Shown here one piece after another: positions 1 through 8,684 of a DNA stretch of 64,000 nt. Source of the DNA: Rhodospirillaceae bacterium. GTDB lineage: Bacteria; Pseudomonadota; Alphaproteobacteria; MPNO01; UBA2964. Every line of letters starts with the position of its first letter. The stretch's first letter is position 1. Position numbers and translations under genes: made by a program. The notes beneath the pieces were generated by a model. It was not told the DNA's origin. It searched no databases and worked only from the letters and a program-made list of their open reading frames with translations. The stretch lies in NCBI GenBank assembly GCA_002720855.1, contig PBIN01000015.1, forward strand, positions 372,001 to 436,000. The letters are read 5' to 3'.

Positions 1-98
1 GTGCGCCGAAATAACAGAGTTGAGGCGGTGGTAAAACCAAGCAAACCTATTTTGCCGGAGTCGCATTCAGCGTCACCTCATGGAGTGAGGTTTTCGTC

Positions 99-1343
99 AT
101 GACAATGCAGTCCGCCTATGGCCAAGAGATACCGAAAGAAAATGTTGAGCTGACACACGTCGGTCCCGGGACGCCTATGGGCGAGCTTATGCGGCGCTAC
201 TGGCAGCCGATCTGCCTGTCCGATGAACTCGCCAACCTTCCAAAGCGTGTACGCATACTATGCGAGGACCTTGTCGTATTCCGGGATTTACGCGGAAATG
301 TTGGGTGTCTCACCTTGCACTGTGCGCATCGCGGTACCTCTCTCGAATATGGCCGTGTCGAGGCCGAGGGCATTCGTTGCTGTTTTCACGGTTGGGTCTA
401 CAACACCCAGGGCAAATGCGTCGAGATGCCATGCGAGTCACCGGAATTCGTCGAGAAAATGGATGTTCACCAACCTGGCTATCCGGTTCAGGAACATGGC
501 GGCCTCGTTTTTGTCTATATGGGTCCTCCCGAACAACAGCCATTGCTGCCGCTCTACGACATCATGGACCCCGACTATTGGGACAATGCGCAGCTGAAAG
601 GCATGCGGTTATGGGAAGACCATTCGATTGGATTTGTGCGCGACTGTAACTGGCTTCAGCACTACGAGAATGTCGTCGACCCTTATCATTTGCTGATTTT
701 GCACAATATGATTTCCGGCGATCAATTTGGCAGCGCCGTCACATCAGGCGATTGGCCCGATATACAATTCGAGGACACCCCTATCGGCGTGAGATACCGG
801 TCGGCGCGGGATCTGCCGAATGGCAACCACATCGTTCGCTATACCGAATGTATTCTGCCCAACCTTTTCATGGTCGCGAACATTCATGAAAAAGGCGAGA
901 TACCCAAGGAAAAAGACAAATGCCGGGAAATTTCATGGTGCGTGCCGGTCGACGATGAACAGATTTACGGAATATCGATTGTCGCCTGGCCGACAGAAAA
1001 CGGAGAGCCCGATCCGAATTGGAAAGCAGGTGTTGATACGCTGACAGACATTCGGCCGGGTAACCTTCGCGAGCGTCCCTATGAAGAGAAACAACGCTGG
1101 CCTGATGACATGGAAGCACAGGAAGGCCAACGCACAATCGCCGTGCACGACCTTGAAAATCTAGCGCTCGCCGACCGTGGTATTGTCCTGCTTCGACGTG
1201 CCCTCAGAAAGGCTGTCAGAGATGTACAGGCAGGCAAAGACCCACAGAACATTGTGCGCGACCCAGCCCTCAATCACGCTATTGAAACCAATGGCTGGAC
1301 AAGTGTGATGCCGATCAAAGAGCGGATGGAAGCCGTCTCTTAA
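99..1343 (+). CDS. Rieske [2Fe-2S] aromatic ring-hydroxylating oxygenase, alpha subunit
   Basis: A 414-residue oxygenase of the phthalate-dioxygenase/vanillate-demethylase type. The Rieske cluster motif is visible as C75-A-H77, then C94-x-x-H97 sixteen residues later. The catalytic domain carries the mononuclear-iron motif HxxxxH in 'DPYHLLILH'. Such enzymes use electrons from a separate reductase to hydroxylate or O-demethylate aromatic or related substrates; no reductase gene is next to it. The ATG follows a GGAG at about 82-85. It reads in the same direction as the flavin monooxygenase 180 nt downstream. A second member of the family is at 61715-62923. The substrate is unknown. Confidence 0.88.
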   Translation: MTMQSAYGQEIPKENVELTHVGPGTPMGELMRRYWQPICLSDELANLPKRVRILCEDLVVFRDLRGNVGCLTLHCAHRGTSLEYGRVEAEGIRCCFHGWVYNTQGKCVEMPCESPEFVEKMDVHQPGYPVQEHGGLVFVYMGPPEQQPLLPLYDIMDPDYWDNAQLKGMRLWEDHSIGFVRDCNWLQHYENVVDPYHLLILHNMISGDQFGSAVTSGDWPDIQFEDTPIGVRYRSARDLPNGNHIVRYTECILPNLFMVANIHEKGEIPKEKDKCREISWCVPVDDEQIYGISIVAWPTENGEPDPNWKAGVDTLTDIRPGNLRERPYEEKQRWPDDMEAQEGQRTIAVHDLENLALADRGIVLLRRALRKAVRDVQAGKDPQNIVRDPALNHAIETNGWTSVMPIKERMEAVS

Positions 1344-1523
1344 TCGATCTCGCCCCGGAAATCGCATCGTTAAACTCGAGCTTGGCGTTCTAACAGACGG
1401 TGCCGTCTATCTTGCGCGATTTTGTGCATCGCATCCGATGTTGCCGAAAGCCCTCAAGCCGTTAGAATGAAGCACGGTCGTTCATTGTGAACGTCCGCAA
1501 ATGAAAATGCTTGAGGTTCCGTT

Positions 1524-2573
1524 TTGCAGTTTGGACTCTATGCACCCGTTCCCCATGTGACCGTCGGGTCGAGCGAAATTCTCGACTCAGTTGCAGGTGG
1601 TCAGAAACCCCTGGCAGACGGCACCGTCGATGTGGCGTATCAGCTTGCGAAAGATGTTTTGCTGGAGGCGGAACGCCAGGACTTCGACATTATCCTGTTT
1701 GCCGAGAGGCACCTTGGCGCCGATATGGAAGCGTGGATTCTGGGATCGGCTATCGCGTCGCTAACATCGAAGATCCGCGCCATGATTGCTGTGCATCCGG
1801 GTCTCTGGAGTCCGCAACTTATTGCCAAGATGGCGGCTTCGCTCGATCGACTGACTCCAGGACGTATGGCGATTAACCTGGTCACCGGCTGGAACGTCGA
1901 GGAACATGTGATGTATGGCGGCGACACCATGCTGCATAACGACGATCGCTATATCCGGGCAGAGGAGTTTATCGAGATCGTGCGCGGCATGTGGAAACAG
2001 TCGCCCTACAGCTTCAAAGGCCAGTTCTACGACGTCAAAGACTCAGAGTTGCTGCTATGCCCCGCGACGCCCGAACCGCCGGAAATATTTACAGCAAGCC
2101 GGTCACCCCGCGGTCTCGATATGATCGCGAAAATTGCCGACTGGTGGTTTGTCGATTACGACAAGGAAGCCGAGACAACCGAAGAGGTTATTGAATCTTT
2201 GGAAGAAGCAATGAAGGGCGTAAAGGAACGCGCCGACAAGCTGGGGCGCAGGGTTCGCTTCGCCTATAACCCCTTTGTCTGCTTTGGCGATAGCGTCGAG
2301 GATGCGAAGGAGCGCGCCGCACAGTTGGTCACAGTGGATGGCAGCGACGCCGATGTTCGCAAGCTGCTCAACCGCATTGGCCCGGCGATGAAGTCTGGCT
2401 GTGTGGGCCCACCCGAGCAGGTGCGCCAGCAGGTCGAGCTTTTCCGCGAAATGGGCATAGAATTGCTGCTGTTCAAATTCGTTCCCAATATCGAGGAGAC
2501 GCAATCCATCGGTCGCGAGATTATCGCGCCGTTGCGCAAACGATGGGGCGACGTACCGGCAGCCGCTGAATAG
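1524..2573 (+). CDS. LLM-class flavin-dependent monooxygenase (SsuD/SfnG-like)
   Basis: A 349-residue bacterial-luciferase-family protein (TIM barrel, FMN from a partner reductase). Family features include 'FAERHLG' near residue 55, 'SLDRLTPGRMAINLVTGW' near 110-130 and a C-terminal 'EMGIELLLFKFVP' segment. Relatives oxidise alkanesulfonates or dimethyl sulfone, releasing sulfite or sulfinate, but other substrates are common in the family. The start is a TTG with GAGG seven nt upstream, and no better ATG lies in frame. It probably belongs to the same unit as the preceding Rieske gene and the DUF3500 gene that follows. The sulfur role is an inference only. Confidence 0.82.
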   Translation: MQFGLYAPVPHVTVGSSEILDSVAGGQKPLADGTVDVAYQLAKDVLLEAERQDFDIILFAERHLGADMEAWILGSAIASLTSKIRAMIAVHPGLWSPQLIAKMAASLDRLTPGRMAINLVTGWNVEEHVMYGGDTMLHNDDRYIRAEEFIEIVRGMWKQSPYSFKGQFYDVKDSELLLCPATPEPPEIFTASRSPRGLDMIAKIADWWFVDYDKEAETTEEVIESLEEAMKGVKERADKLGRRVRFAYNPFVCFGDSVEDAKERAAQLVTVDGSDADVRKLLNRIGPAMKSGCVGPPEQVRQQVELFREMGIELLLFKFVPNIEETQSIGREIIAPLRKRWGDVPAAAE

Positions 2574-2650
2574 GGCATCGGACCGAAATGGGGATTTGAT
2601 GCAAAATGCTTTTTCCTCATCAATCATACGTTGGTTCAGGTAAAAACCGC

Positions 2651-3484
2651 ATGTTGGCTATCACAGTGAGAAAGCATCTCATACGCGCGACCGGCGCTGT
2701 AATCGGCGCCATCCTCTCAATAGGCATAGTATCGGCCCACGCCGAGTCCCCGGCGGCAGCGGCAAAGGCATTCATTGAAACCTTGTCCAAGGATGAGGCG
2801 CGCAACGCGCTCGCGGCTTTCGACGCATCGGACCGAAAGAATATTCGCTTTACACCGGGTCGGCGTGGCGGCCTCTCACTCAAAGCCATGGACGCGGGGT
2901 CCCGTGTCGCAGCGACCCGCTTGCTTGAAAAGACCCTGAGTGCCGATGGGGTCCGGATGGTTGGATATATTCGCCAGCGGGAAAAAATCCTGGGCGAGAT
3001 TACCGATAATCCCGGCTACCGCGATCCCGACCTATACTACCTCGCGATTTTTGGGGATCCAGGAAAGGGCCTTTGGTCGTATCGCTTCGAAGGACATCAT
3101 CTGTCGATCAACATGACCTACCGCGATGACAAACTCATATCCGGGGTTCCCGTTATATTGGCATCGAACCCTGAGAAAACAGATTTCCCGGGAGCGCCTG
3201 CGGAATTGTTAGGACCTCTGGTTAGGGATGCACGCGCCTCCGCTGCCGATGAGGCTGCCAGAAAACGTATCATCGAAGCCATGACAGCGCATATCCCTGA
3301 GCCTTTCCGGGCCAAATATCGGGCAGGCCTGTCTGGCCGGAATGCTCTCGCCAAGCACAGAAAGACCTGGGGTGGCATGGAACTCCATAGTGACAATGCA
3401 ATTCTGGAAATCGAGACCGACCAGACAAATCATATCCATATAACCTTCCGGGACAGGGTCTGGGATTTCGGCGGCGTGAAATAA
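2651..3484 (+). CDS. Secreted DUF3500 protein
   Basis: A 277-residue protein with a clear signal peptide (basic n-region, hydrophobic core, Ala-x-Ala ending near residue 31). The segment 'YRFEGHHLSINMTY' is the hallmark of the DUF3500 family, whose biochemical function is not established. The frame stays open upstream to an ATG at 2606. The ATG at 2651 is preferred because it gives a normal signal peptide, although neither start has a strong ribosome binding site. The gene follows the flavin monooxygenase by 77 nt, so co-transcription is plausible. Its end lies 58 nt before the tRNA-Arg gene, which is on the other strand. Confidence 0.75.
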   Translation: MLAITVRKHLIRATGAVIGAILSIGIVSAHAESPAAAAKAFIETLSKDEARNALAAFDASDRKNIRFTPGRRGGLSLKAMDAGSRVAATRLLEKTLSADGVRMVGYIRQREKILGEITDNPGYRDPDLYYLAIFGDPGKGLWSYRFEGHHLSINMTYRDDKLISGVPVILASNPEKTDFPGAPAELLGPLVRDARASAADEAARKRIIEAMTAHIPEPFRAKYRAGLSGRNALAKHRKTWGGMELHSDNAILEIETDQTNHIHITFRDRVWDFGGVK

Positions 3485-3542
3485 CACCGTCAGGCCGTTG
3501 AGCACACTAACGGAAAACCAACTTGATAAATTTTGGTTGGAG

Positions 3543-3619
3543 TGGTGCGCCCGGCAGGATTCGAACCTGCGACCCCAGGATTAGGAATCCTGTGCTCTAT
3601 CCTACTGAGCTACGGGCGC
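3543..3619 (-). tRNA. tRNA-Arg (anticodon CCT)
   Basis: On the minus strand the sequence folds as a full cloverleaf with acceptor stem GCGCCCG/CGGGCGC, D-arm, anticodon stem CAGGA/TCCTG around the loop TTCCTAA (anticodon CCT, reading AGG), T-arm with TTCGAAT, and an encoded CCA end at 3543-3545. Confidence 0.96.
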
Positions 3620-3660
3620 CCGGACTGCGCTATAGCATACCCCGTAAATCACCGCGATAA

Positions 3661-5118
3661 CTAAACCTCAGGCGCCGGGGTATAGGCCTGCGTGCCCATC
3701 TTGTTGGTCAGTATCTTCTCACGACCGCCATGGAACTCGACGATCGCATTCTGATCATCCTTTGCCTGCCGATCCGCCTTTTCGGGGTCGACGATGGCAC
3801 GGAGCAATTTTTCGTATTCTTTGCAGATTTCCTCATAATCGGGATCACCTGCCAAATTGTTCACTTCCTCCGGATCGGCATCGAGATCAAAAAGCTCGGG
3901 CGAATAATCAACATAATAATTGAACTTGAATTTGCCTTTGCGGAGCATAAATCCCCCCGTCGGCGATGCGCTGGCATGATACTGGCTAAACGCGATCCGG
4001 TCAGGATCAGACTCCGCCGCCGCGATCTCGAAAAGAGAACGGCCCGGCAGGTCAGATTCTTCGGGAATCGGATCGACACCCGTTGCCTGTGTGATTGTCT
4101 GATAAAGATCAACGAGGGACACCGGCGTATCACACATTCCGCCGACCGGCACATCGGGACCAGCGATCATCATGGGTATGCCGGTACTTTCCTCATACAT
4201 CACCGACTTGCCCCAAAGCCCGCGGGCACCGGCGTTCTCGCCGTGATCGCTCGTATAAACAATACGCGTATTGTCCGTGAGGCCGGCAGCCTCCAACGCG
4301 TCCAGAACGCGGCCTATCTGATGGTCGATAAAAGTGCACAAACCGAGATAAGCGGCGACTGCCGCGCGAGACTTTTCAAGGTCCAGGCCATTTGCGTGGG
4401 GCTGGCGCAAGGCGACAATATCGACCCACGGATGCCGCTCATATCCCTCCTCCGGGTCGAGCTTGGGGCCGGGCATAGTGGCCGGGTCGTACATGCTGTA
4501 AAACGGCTCAGGCACAGTAAGCGGATAGTGTGGCGACAAAAAGCTGACATACAAACACCAGGGTTTTTCATTTTGTGACGCGACATCGCTGGCAAGCCAA
4601 TCACACGCCAGATCAGCGACCTTGCGATCATATTTCGTATAGTTGGATTCGCCCTCGCAAGCCTTCGCAGCGAAACCGGGCTTCTTCTTGGACTCGGGAT
4701 CAAACGGCGGCATCGGATCGCGAATGGCTGCGGAAATCGAGCCCACACCATCCTTGATATACATCGGGACCTGACGAACATCGAGGCCAAGCGGATCGTC
4801 ATCCTTGCGATAGTGTAGCTTGCCAATGGATTCTACGGGGATTCCAGCCTCCTGCAGCCGGTGTCCCCAACCCGAAACCCGCCCGTCATAGGCCGTCGCA
4901 TTATCCCAATAGCGAATGTCATGGTTATAACGGCCGGTCGCAATGGAAGCGCGTGCCGGGACGCAGATCGGGCATGTCGTATAGGCATTTGTAAAGCGCG
5001 TACCGCGCGCTGCCAGTGCATCGAGATTTGGCGTTTTGACCAGCGGATGACCGCTACAACCCATCATCGCCCGGTTGTGCTCATCCGCCATAATAAAAAG
5101 GAGATTTGTCGGTTTCAT
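3661..5118 (-). CDS. Sulfatase (type I, formylglycine-dependent)
   Basis: A 485-residue member of the alkaline-phosphatase/sulfatase superfamily. The N-terminal metal site 'MADEHN' (D12) and the sulfatase signature C52-V-P54-A-R56 with 'ASIATG' are present; Cys52 would be converted to formylglycine by a maturase not seen here. Further metal-site residues appear in 'YTSDHGENAG'. No signal peptide is visible, so a cytoplasmic choline-sulfatase-like or phosphonate-monoester-hydrolase-like role is possible. It would hydrolyse a sulfate (or phosphonate) monoester, supplying sulfur or carbon. A 282-codon frame on the opposite strand (3730-4578) is a shadow. Confidence 0.88.
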   Translation of the reverse strand: MKPTNLLFIMADEHNRAMMGCSGHPLVKTPNLDALAARGTRFTNAYTTCPICVPARASIATGRYNHDIRYWDNATAYDGRVSGWGHRLQEAGIPVESIGKLHYRKDDDPLGLDVRQVPMYIKDGVGSISAAIRDPMPPFDPESKKKPGFAAKACEGESNYTKYDRKVADLACDWLASDVASQNEKPWCLYVSFLSPHYPLTVPEPFYSMYDPATMPGPKLDPEEGYERHPWVDIVALRQPHANGLDLEKSRAAVAAYLGLCTFIDHQIGRVLDALEAAGLTDNTRIVYTSDHGENAGARGLWGKSVMYEESTGIPMMIAGPDVPVGGMCDTPVSLVDLYQTITQATGVDPIPEESDLPGRSLFEIAAAESDPDRIAFSQYHASASPTGGFMLRKGKFKFNYYVDYSPELFDLDADPEEVNNLAGDPDYEEICKEYEKLLRAIVDPEKADRQAKDDQNAIVEFHGGREKILTNKMGTQAYTPAPEV

Positions 5119-5200
5119 TGCCGTCGTTCTTTTGGTGATGGATTATATTTTTCCATCAACAATACGACACCGGCGCCGAAAATAAACCCGCCGCACAGCT

Positions 5201-5785
5201 CTATTTACAAAAAAGACGGGCGATATCCTCTCTGCCTTTATGTTTGGCCACAATACAGGCGCGGCGTTCCTGCACGGTCTTGCGGGTAACCTGCTTTCGC
5301 ATTTGTTGTAACCGCGCCTGACAACGGAGCGAAGCGTTGGTCATTCGGCGAAGTGCCATACTGTACATGCGCGCCGATTGCAAAGGCAGCTGTGCGTGGT
5401 GTTTTCCCGGGCGGTAGCGTCCCTTCTTGCCAGCACATCCTGTCAGATCGTACTTGTCCCGGGGGCGGCAGCGGCCCGCCGCGGGATCCCAGCGGCTGTA
5501 GGGCATATACCGCTTTTTGCGCGGCATACAGAGGCGGGTCTTGGGGTCAAGCCGGTCATCGGCAATACAGGGTTTCACCTGCATCTTGCGTAGCCTCGCA
5601 GCGATTAGCGCGCAGTGTTTCGATTGCTGGCCAATAATTCGCGCCCGCGTCGCATTGCGCTTTTGTTGCAGGGTTTGCGGCCCTTTGTTGTTCGCAGCGG
5701 TCTGCTGCAGACCCGCGGCGTGGACAGAAATATTGGTGATTAGGAATAATCCCGCGCATATGGTCGCCAGAATCAGCTGCCGCAT
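5201..5785 (-). CDS. Secreted cysteine-rich basic protein, unknown
   Basis: A 194-residue protein I do not recognise. It starts with a signal peptide (about residues 1-23, ending in VHAA). The mature part is very basic and carries eight cysteines spread along its length, enough for up to four disulfides. Several sit in proline/arginine contexts such as 'RLCMPRKK' and 'GRCRPRD'. This points to an exported, disulfide-stabilised protein. It lies upstream of the sulfatase on the same strand, 82 nt away, and downstream of the PagL-like gene. Coding status rests on the length and the signal peptide alone. Confidence 0.55.
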   Translation of the reverse strand: MRQLILATICAGLFLITNISVHAAGLQQTAANNKGPQTLQQKRNATRARIIGQQSKHCALIAARLRKMQVKPCIADDRLDPKTRLCMPRKKRYMPYSRWDPAAGRCRPRDKYDLTGCAGKKGRYRPGKHHAQLPLQSARMYSMALRRMTNASLRCQARLQQMRKQVTRKTVQERRACIVAKHKGREDIARLFCK

Positions 5786-5803
5786 CGCGTTCTCGCTCTC
5801 GAA

Positions 5804-5826
5804 ATTTCACCTTTTTCAGGTGAAAT
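5804..5826 (-). terminator. Possible hairpin terminator after the PagL-like gene
   Basis: A perfect 9-bp inverted repeat (5804-5812 with 5818-5826, 5-nt loop) lies 48 nt beyond the stop of the PagL-like gene. The following T-run is short and interrupted, so it may be a weak terminator or simply a hairpin. Confidence 0.35.
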
Positions 5827-5873
5827 ATTGGCAGGAAAAGATGACGACAGGCTTAACGCTTCCTGGCATTGGT

Positions 5874-6713
5874 TCAATCAAAGGGGATTGAATAGCCAAG
5901 GCTTAAAACTTCGGTCCCCGGATTGGTATCCCCGATACTGGCATTCGATAGATGATAGAAAATCAACCCGAGACGGTGACGGTTTTCAAACTGGTAGGCG
6001 ACTTCCAATGCCGAGCGAAATTCGATGGTGTGCCCCAGATCCTTGCCGTCTCCATCGGTATAGGCTCCGGCCGCAAATGACGGCGTAAGGACAAATTTGC
6101 CGAGTTTCCAGTCCAGCGCTATACCGCCATATCCATAAACCGCTTTATCTGTCGTCCCCATCAAGCCGACGAAGGGGTGGATTTTCCAAAACAGCTTTTT
6201 AAATCGCCATTCGGCGCGGAATTCGACAGCGTCCTGGTTGTCGTTGATGTCGAAATACCCCACCCCCAAAGTCAGATAGCTTGGATCGTCAGAGCGAAAC
6301 CCAACCTGGCTAAGTTGAGCCACAGGCTTTTTAGCGGGAGCGCGGACTATGGAACTGCGATGCGGACTCTTCGAAGCAGGGATCGATGTTGGTATCGGTA
6401 TCGCGATTGGTGGCGGCAGGGAGCCCGGAATTGTTGCGGCGCCAGGCGCTTGTGTCCCTCGTACAGGGGGGGTGGCTTGAACCCGATTTACGACGCCTGG
6501 AGTCGCGACCGGTGCAATGGAAGTACCTGCTCCGGACCCCTGTAGACGTATCACCGGCGGTGGCGTATGTCCGCCAACATTTGCAAAAGGGTGCGGTTCA
6601 TAGAGGAGGCGGGACATATCATAGGTAGTCGTTGCTGCTTGCGTTGTCGACGCTACCGATAGCGCCACTAAGGGTGCGATCAACGATTGAATAATGTGCT
6701 GATTTTGTTTCAC
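5874..6713 (-). CDS. Lipid A 3-O-deacylase, PagL type, with proline-rich linker
   Basis: A 279-residue exported protein. Residues 1-26 form a signal peptide. About 27-135 is a low-complexity Pro/Ala/Thr-rich stretch. From about 136 on is an outer-membrane beta-barrel of the PagL/acyloxyacyl hydrolase family. The catalytic pattern fits Pseudomonas PagL: H254-x-S256 in 'YHLSNAS' and E268 twelve residues after the serine. PagL removes the 3-O-linked acyl chain of lipid A, altering the outer membrane. The long linker is unusual, since PagL is normally about 150 mature residues. The function call is strong; the role of the linker is unknown. Confidence 0.82.
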   Translation of the reverse strand: MKQNQHIIQSLIAPLVALSVASTTQAATTTYDMSRLLYEPHPFANVGGHTPPPVIRLQGSGAGTSIAPVATPGVVNRVQATPPVRGTQAPGAATIPGSLPPPIAIPIPTSIPASKSPHRSSIVRAPAKKPVAQLSQVGFRSDDPSYLTLGVGYFDINDNQDAVEFRAEWRFKKLFWKIHPFVGLMGTTDKAVYGYGGIALDWKLGKFVLTPSFAAGAYTDGDGKDLGHTIEFRSALEVAYQFENRHRLGLIFYHLSNASIGDTNPGTEVLSLGYSIPFD

Positions 6714-6812
6714 GTCAGACCACCTTGGAAAAGGACCGTTGCCGTGATGATCTTACGGATTCGGCTCAGCAGCGCAACTGGCAACGCTTTTCCTGACAAT
6801 CGAACCTCAGTT

Positions 6813-7763
6813 CTATCTCCGGTGCTTAAGCCTTTCCGAAGCTCTGATAAGCGCGGCGCGAATACCTGGCTCCATCGCAGAATGTCCAGCGTCAGGGACC
6901 ACGACATACTCCGCTTCGGGCCAGGCTTCATGCAGCGCATTGGCCGTTCTAATCGGACAGACCATGTCGTAGCGACCCTGCACGATCACCCCCGGCAAAT
7001 CGCGAATTTTATCAATCCCCTCCAGGAGCGCGTTCTCCTCCATAAAGAGATCATTGACAAAGTAATGCGTCTCGATACGCGCAAGCGCATAGGCAAGGGC
7101 ATCGCTACTAAACGCAGCAACGGTTTCGGGGCTCGGCAAAAGTGTTGAACACGCTCCTTCATACGCACTCCATGCGCGTGCAGCGGGCAAATGCACAGCC
7201 GGATCGCTATCCATTAAACGCTTGTGGTAAGACGCCAGGATGTCTTTTCGTTCATCATCGGAAAGCTGTTCAACGAGACGACCCCAAATTTCCGGATAGA
7301 CGGTCTTCATTCCATACAGAAACCAGTCCAGTTCTTCGGGACGACCCAGGAATATTCCGCGAAGTACAAATCCGATACATTGCTCGCGGTGCGCCTGGCC
7401 GTAAGCGAGAGCAAGTGTGCTACCCCAAGAGCCACCAAACACAAGCCACCGGTCGATACCGAGATGTTTTCGCAGGGTTTCAATATCGTCGATCAAATGC
7501 TGGGTCGTATTGTTGTTCAGCTCGCCTTGCGGCTCTGAACGGCCTGCCCCACGTTGATCGAATATGATTACGCGATAGGCCGCGGGATCAAAAAATCGGC
7601 GATGCACCGGTGTTGCCCCAGCCCCGGGTCCGCCGTGCAAAAACATTACCGGTACGCCGTTTGGATTTCCCGACTGCTCCCAGTACATGATATGGGTTTC
7701 ATCCAGCGCCAAATGCCCGGTTTCATATGGATTGATCGGTGGAAATAGCTGTTCGCGGGTCAT
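6813..7763 (-). CDS. pip: Prolyl aminopeptidase (proline iminopeptidase)
   Basis: An alpha/beta-hydrolase of peptidase family S33, about 316 residues. It has the oxyanion motif 'HGGPGAG', 'FDQRGAGRS', the nucleophile elbow 'GGSWGS', and the catalytic histidine in 'DAGHSAMEPG'. It releases N-terminal proline from peptides in the cytoplasm. The frame extends to a TTG at 7799, but the ATG at 7763 ('MTREQLFPP') matches the usual family start and length. It is transcribed towards the PagL-like gene, with a 99-nt gap, and diverges from the nuclease-fold gene. Confidence 0.92.
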   Translation of the reverse strand: MTREQLFPPINPYETGHLALDETHIMYWEQSGNPNGVPVMFLHGGPGAGATPVHRRFFDPAAYRVIIFDQRGAGRSEPQGELNNNTTQHLIDDIETLRKHLGIDRWLVFGGSWGSTLALAYGQAHREQCIGFVLRGIFLGRPEELDWFLYGMKTVYPEIWGRLVEQLSDDERKDILASYHKRLMDSDPAVHLPAARAWSAYEGACSTLLPSPETVAAFSSDALAYALARIETHYFVNDLFMEENALLEGIDKIRDLPGVIVQGRYDMVCPIRTANALHEAWPEAEYVVVPDAGHSAMEPGIRAALIRASERLKHRR

Positions 7764-7892
7764 TAACACGGACTCTGGCCTCAATGGTACCAAGTACAAT
7801 CACCCTGCCTCTCATCGCTGGGTAATTGATCGGATCGGCGCTATTCTATAGCGAACCATTTGACCGTTGGAAAGCCAGAGAGAGCGAGAATT

Positions 7893-8684
7893 ATGCGTCT
7901 GAGCGTTACGATAATCTCTGTAATTCTCGCTGCCGGCCATACCGCCGGTTTGAACGCCCGAAATTTACCGGCCCAGCTGCCGGAAACGGTTTCGCGAGGC
8001 ATCGTAAAATCAATAATCGATGGCGATACGCTGGTGCTGCAGAATGGCTCGGAAGTTCGTCTGGTCGGGATTCAAGCACCGAAACTGCCCTTGGGACGCA
8101 AGAATTTTCCAGTCTGGCCTTTGGCGCCCGAGTCAAAAGGACTGCTTTCCAAATTAACAATGGAGAAACCGATAAAGCTGCGGTATGGCGGCCGGAAAAT
8201 CGACCGTCATCGCCGTTTATTGGCTCATCTCTATCTTTTGGACGGGCGATGGATCCAGGGCGAATTGCTCAAAGCCGGTATGGCACGGGTTTATAGTTTT
8301 TCTGACAACCGAACCCGAGTTCCAGCAATGCTGAAAATCGAAGCCGCCGCCCGCGCGGCAAAACGCGGAATTTGGCAAAACGCCTATTATCGAATTCGCA
8401 GCAATCGCGAAGCGGGGCGCTTTATTGGAACGTTTCAGCTTATTCAAGGGAAGGTCCTCAAGACTGCTGTCGTCCGCAAACGTGCCTACCTCAATTTTGG
8501 GCAAAACTGGCGAAACGATTTTACGATCACCATGTCCCCAAGGATGATGCGCCGTTTCTGGAAGAAGGGCCCGACGATTAAATCGTATGAAGGAAAAACA
8601 GTGCGTGTAAGAGGCTGGCTAAAAAGGTTTAATGGCCCCATGATCGAGGCAACCCATCCCGAACAAATAGAGATTTTAGAGTGA
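7893..8684 (+). CDS. Thermonuclease (SNase)-fold protein with altered active site
   Basis: A 263-residue exported or anchored protein, with a hydrophobic N-terminus (about residues 1-22) and then an OB-fold SNase-like domain with 'SIIDGDTLVL' and 'VRLVGIQAPK'. In active staphylococcal-type nucleases the latter segment reads GIDxPE. Here the Asp is Gln and the Glu is Lys, so the usual calcium ligand and general base appear absent. The later arginine region 'IDRHRRLLAHLYL' is kept. Nuclease activity is therefore doubtful. The start at 7893 follows an AGAGCGAG sequence. Its stop overlaps the GTG start of the M48 protease by 4 nt. Confidence 0.75.
   Translation: MRLSVTIISVILAAGHTAGLNARNLPAQLPETVSRGIVKSIIDGDTLVLQNGSEVRLVGIQAPKLPLGRKNFPVWPLAPESKGLLSKLTMEKPIKLRYGGRKIDRHRRLLAHLYLLDGRWIQGELLKAGMARVYSFSDNRTRVPAMLKIEAAARAAKRGIWQNAYYRIRSNREAGRFIGTFQLIQGKVLKTAVVRKRAYLNFGQNWRNDFTITMSPRMMRRFWKKGPTIKSYEGKTVRVRGWLKRFNGPMIEATHPEQIEILE

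Noticed and set aside
2606-2650. The ATG at 2606 as start of the DUF3500 protein.
   Set aside because: It would place 15 polar residues before an otherwise normal signal peptide.
3730-4578. A 282-codon open frame on the plus strand.
   Set aside because: It lies entirely antisense to the sulfatase, whose motifs are intact, and shows no family features.
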